A stretch of 64,000 bases of DNA from Lachnospiraceae bacterium (GTDB taxonomy: Bacteria; Bacillota; Clostridia; Lachnospirales; Lachnospiraceae), in the NCBI GenBank assembly GCA_017411305.1, contig JAFQQI010000066.1, positions 124,001-188,000 of the forward strand, written 5' to 3'. A program made the translations under genes and the position numbers. Below, piece by piece: positions 61,788 through 64,000 of the stretch; position 1 is the stretch's first letter; each line of letters begins with the position of its first letter. The notes under the pieces were generated by a model. It did no database searches. It was not told the origin of the DNA and worked only from the letters and a program-made list of their open reading frames with translations.

Positions 61788-62588
61788 ATGGTAGCTAAAT
61801 TGATATTTGAAACACATGCGCATTACGATGATGAAGCCTTTGACAGTGACAGGGAAGAACTGCTTTGTGCGATGCAGGAAGCAGGAATAGAAACCATCGT
61901 TAATATCGGAGCAAATATAGAAAGTTGTAAAAGCACACTTGCTCTAAGCAGCAAGTATTCTTTTGTTTACGGAGCACTTGGTGTACATCCTTCTGACGCA
62001 GAGGAGTTAAATGAAGAAACCTTTTCCTGGCTGAAACAAACTGCGATGAGCAATTCTGTCCGAAGAGGCGGTAAAATAGTTGCTATCGGAGAGATTGGTC
62101 TGGACTATTACTGGGATAAGGAATCGGATGTGCAGGCAAATCAAAGGGTATGGTTTGAGAGGCAGGCGTATCTGGCAAAGGAACTTTCTCTGCCCATGGT
62201 GGTGCATTCAAGAGATGCGGCGAAGGATACCTTAGATATGATGAAAGCTATGAAAGCAGAGGAAATCGGTGGTATCGTGCACTGCTATTCCTATTCCGTG
62301 GAGCAGGCAAAGGAATATCTGAAGATGGGATTTTATTTTGGGATAGGTGGTGTAATTACCTTTTCCAATGCCAAAAAGTTAAAAGAGGTAGTGGAGTATT
62401 TACCGATGGATACTATTGTGCTTGAGACGGATTGCCCATACCTTGCACCGGTGCCAAACAGAGGAAAACGTAACAGCTCTTTAAACCTTCCGTATGTAGT
62501 GAAGGAAATTGCATCCTTGAAGGGACTTGACGAAGAAGAGGTAATCAGAATAACCCGGGAGAATGCAAAAAGAGTATATCAAATTTGA
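61788..62588 (+). CDS. tatD: TatD-family metal-dependent deoxyribonuclease
   Basis: 266 residues. Metal-binding blocks FETHAHYDDEAFD (HxH), VAIGEIGLDYYWDKE (Glu), MVVHSRDAAKDTL (His), GIVHCYSYS (His) and VLETDCPYLAPVPNRGKRN (Asp). TatD enzymes are 3-to-5-prime nucleases involved in DNA repair or RNA/D-aminoacyl-tRNA metabolism. AGCAGGA precedes the ATG. Followed by rsmA; this tatD-rsmA order is common in Firmicutes (usually with rnmV between, absent here). Confidence 0.95.
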   Translation: MVAKLIFETHAHYDDEAFDSDREELLCAMQEAGIETIVNIGANIESCKSTLALSSKYSFVYGALGVHPSDAEELNEETFSWLKQTAMSNSVRRGGKIVAIGEIGLDYYWDKESDVQANQRVWFERQAYLAKELSLPMVVHSRDAAKDTLDMMKAMKAEEIGGIVHCYSYSVEQAKEYLKMGFYFGIGGVITFSNAKKLKEVVEYLPMDTIVLETDCPYLAPVPNRGKRNSSLNLPYVVKEIASLKGLDEEEVIRITRENAKRVYQI

Positions 62589-62608
62589 TAATAGAGAAGG
62601 TAGAAGTT

Positions 62609-63475
62609 ATGCCTACATTAGGAAATCCTACAGGAACCATTGAGGTTCTGAAAAAATATAATTTTAATTTTCAAAAGCGTTTCGGACAGAATTTCTTGAT
62701 AGACAGTAATATTTTAGAGAAAATAGTCAGCGCTGCAGAGGTTACCAAAGAAGACTGCGTTCTGGAAATCGGTCCCGGAATCGGAACCATGACCCAGTAT
62801 CTGGCAGAAAGTGCGAGAGAAGTGATTGCAGTGGAAATTGACAAATCGCTGATTCCGATTCTGGAAGATACATTGTCTCCTTATGATAATGTAACGGTTA
62901 TTAATGAGGATATTTTGAAGGTGGATATCCGCAAGCTGGTAGAAGAAAAGAATCAGGGACGGCCCATTAAGGTGGTTGCAAACCTGCCTTATTATATTAC
63001 GACCCCCATTATCATGGGATTGTTTGAAAGTCATGTCCCTTTAAAAAGCATTACCATTATGATTCAGAAAGAAGTAGCAGACAGGATGCAGGTAGGCCCG
63101 GGAACAAAGGACTACGGAGCGCTTTCTTTGGCGGTGCAGTATTATGCCAAGCCTGAAGTGGTTGCCTATGTTTCTCCCGAATGCTTTATTCCGAAGCCTA
63201 ATGTGGGAAGTGCCGTGATTCGCCTTGACCGATATGAAAAACCTCCGGTACAGGTTGAAAATGAAGAATTTATGTTTAAAATAATCCGTGCAGCATTTAA
63301 CCAGAGACGTAAAACCCTGGCCAATGGTTTGGGAAATGCATCCGATTTGCCGATAACAAGAGCTCAGGCAACAGAAGCATTAGAGGAGCTCGGTTTTGGC
63401 GCATCTGTAAGAGGAGAAGCCCTTACGCTGGAGGAGTTTGCAAAGCTCAGTAATTATCTGTTAACGATACTATAA
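62609..63475 (+). CDS. rsmA: 16S rRNA dimethyladenosine transferase RsmA (KsgA)
   Basis: 288 residues. KRFGQNFLIDSNILEKIV, SAM motif VLEIGPGIGTMTQYLAE, and NLPYYITTPIIMGLFES with the NLPY catalytic motif. It dimethylates A1518/A1519 of 16S rRNA. The frame opens at 62585 overlapping tatD, but GAAGGTAGAAG before ATG 62609 is better. A strong terminator follows the stop. Confidence 0.96.
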   Translation: MPTLGNPTGTIEVLKKYNFNFQKRFGQNFLIDSNILEKIVSAAEVTKEDCVLEIGPGIGTMTQYLAESAREVIAVEIDKSLIPILEDTLSPYDNVTVINEDILKVDIRKLVEEKNQGRPIKVVANLPYYITTPIIMGLFESHVPLKSITIMIQKEVADRMQVGPGTKDYGALSLAVQYYAKPEVVAYVSPECFIPKPNVGSAVIRLDRYEKPPVQVENEEFMFKIIRAAFNQRRKTLANGLGNASDLPITRAQATEALEELGFGASVRGEALTLEEFAKLSNYLLTIL

Positions 63476-63481
63476 AGAAGA

Positions 63482-63507
63482 AAGGATAGCGAAGGCTATC
63501 CTTTTTT
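63482..63507 (+). terminator. rsmA terminator
   Basis: AAGGATAGC (63482-63490) pairs with GCTATCCTT (63495-63503) over a GAAG tetraloop, then a T run. Confidence 0.93.
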
Positions 63508-63581
63508 GTCATAAAGATACAATATATGGACAAATATCCAAAATTTTCGCCAATATATTGGGAAAAACTTGCTGATTGTTT

Positions 63582-63610
63582 TTGACATACGAATATCGAT
63601 ATGATACACT
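63582..63610 (+). promoter_or_regulatory. Promoter of the TPR gene
   Basis: TTGACA (63582-63587), 17 bases, TACACT (63605-63610); near-consensus sigma-A promoter 59 bases before the TPR gene start. Confidence 0.8.
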
Positions 63611-63668
63611 TAAAAAATGAAAATAGGATAACTATGTCTAAAAATAAGAAGGGCATGAGGTGAGTACC

Positions 63669-64000
63669 TTGGATAAGTATGAATATAAAGTACGTGCAGA
63701 CGAAATAAAAGCACTGATAGCAGAAGGAGAATACGCAGAGGCAGTTAAGATTGCAGATACCATTGACTGGCGCAGAGTTAAAAGTGTTATGATGCTTTGT
63801 ACGATCAGTGACTTGTATAAGATTAACCGTCGTTATGAAGACAGCCGTGATATTTTACTGCTTGCTTACGAAAAGCATACAGGCGGCCGTCTGATTGTAT
63901 ATTCTCTTTGTGAGCTTTCTATTAAGCTGGAAGAATATGTACAGGCCATTGAATATTATAAAGAATTTGTACAGCTGGCACCGAAGGATAGCGGCCGCTA
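63669..64000 (+). CDS. TPR-repeat protein, N-terminal part (cut by window edge)
   Basis: The first 110 codons from TTG 63669 read MDKYEYKVRADEIKALIAEG and continue with helical pairs such as RYEDSRDILLLAYEKHTGGRLIVYSLCELSIKLEEYVQAIEYYKEFVQLAPKD, clear tetratricopeptide repeats. GAGGTGA at 63656-63662 supports the TTG. The protein continues beyond base 64000; large TPR proteins of unknown function occur in this position in some Lachnospiraceae. Confidence 0.8.
   Translation, partial: MDKYEYKVRADEIKALIAEGEYAEAVKIADTIDWRRVKSVMMLCTISDLYKINRRYEDSRDILLLAYEKHTGGRLIVYSLCELSIKLEEYVQAIEYYKEFVQLAPKDSGR

Overview
The window is a chromosome-origin region of a low-GC Gram-positive bacterium, most likely a member of the Lachnospiraceae (Clostridia). 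Evidence: the order dnaN-dnaA // rpmH-rnpA-yidD-yidC-jag-mnmE-mnmG-rsmG-parA-parB, DnaA boxes on both sides of dnaA, parS sites beside parAB, and several families typical of Lachnospiraceae (DUF3881, DUF4446, DUF4358 beside an MBOAT, DUF4173). The first ~17 kb is visibly more AT-rich than the rest. No phage, IS element, transposase, CRISPR array or rRNA was seen.

Layout. 1-2300: bipartite oriC, with dnaN and dnaA reading left and rpmH reading right. 2.3-16.8 kb: ribosome/RNase P/membrane insertion genes, tRNA modification (mnmE, mnmG, rsmG) interrupted by two sugar-metabolism genes, a DegS/DegU-like two-component pair, parS and parAB, then an HD-GYP gene. 16.8-19.1 kb: serS, DUF3881 and tRNA-Arg(CCU). 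19.2-26.5 kb: a hemicellulose locus (GH31 alpha-xylosidase, AraC regulator, nucleoside-hydrolase-fold protein, GH3). 26.5-36.3 kb: decayed gene remnant, hairpin repeats, MarR-GNAT fusion with EamA exporter, MerR-TipAS, DUF4173/XRE/DUF2975 operon, DUF1538 transporter with a tandem P-II-like protein, ExoIII. 36.3-48.2 kb: an SGNH/MBOAT O-acylation pair with a DUF4358 lipoprotein, murG, pgi, a chemoreceptor with a very basic N-terminal tail, a LysR remnant and a CE1-type esterase.

48.2-64 kb: a cobalamin-riboswitch-like leader ahead of a DUF4430 protein and an ECF S component; a methyl-cycle group (2-hydroxyacid dehydrogenase, SAH/MTA deaminase, SAH hydrolase homologue); a two-gene HTH + short HipA-like kinase unit with a perfect consensus promoter; membrane proteins, a PilZ protein, a heavy-metal/manganese exporter-like protein, a GH113-like glycosidase with a divergent AraC regulator, tRNA-Lys(CUU), tatD-rsmA and the start of a TPR protein.

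The most interesting unexplained signals are two families of structured hairpin repeats that sit just after genes (5.2 and 12.8 kb; 26.5, 27.1 and 29.9 kb), the HTH/HipA-like unit, the duplicated P-II-like protein paired with DUF1538, and the deaminase + SAH-hydrolase pair. Starts were shortened from the longest reading frame wherever a ribosome binding site or promoter position demanded it.
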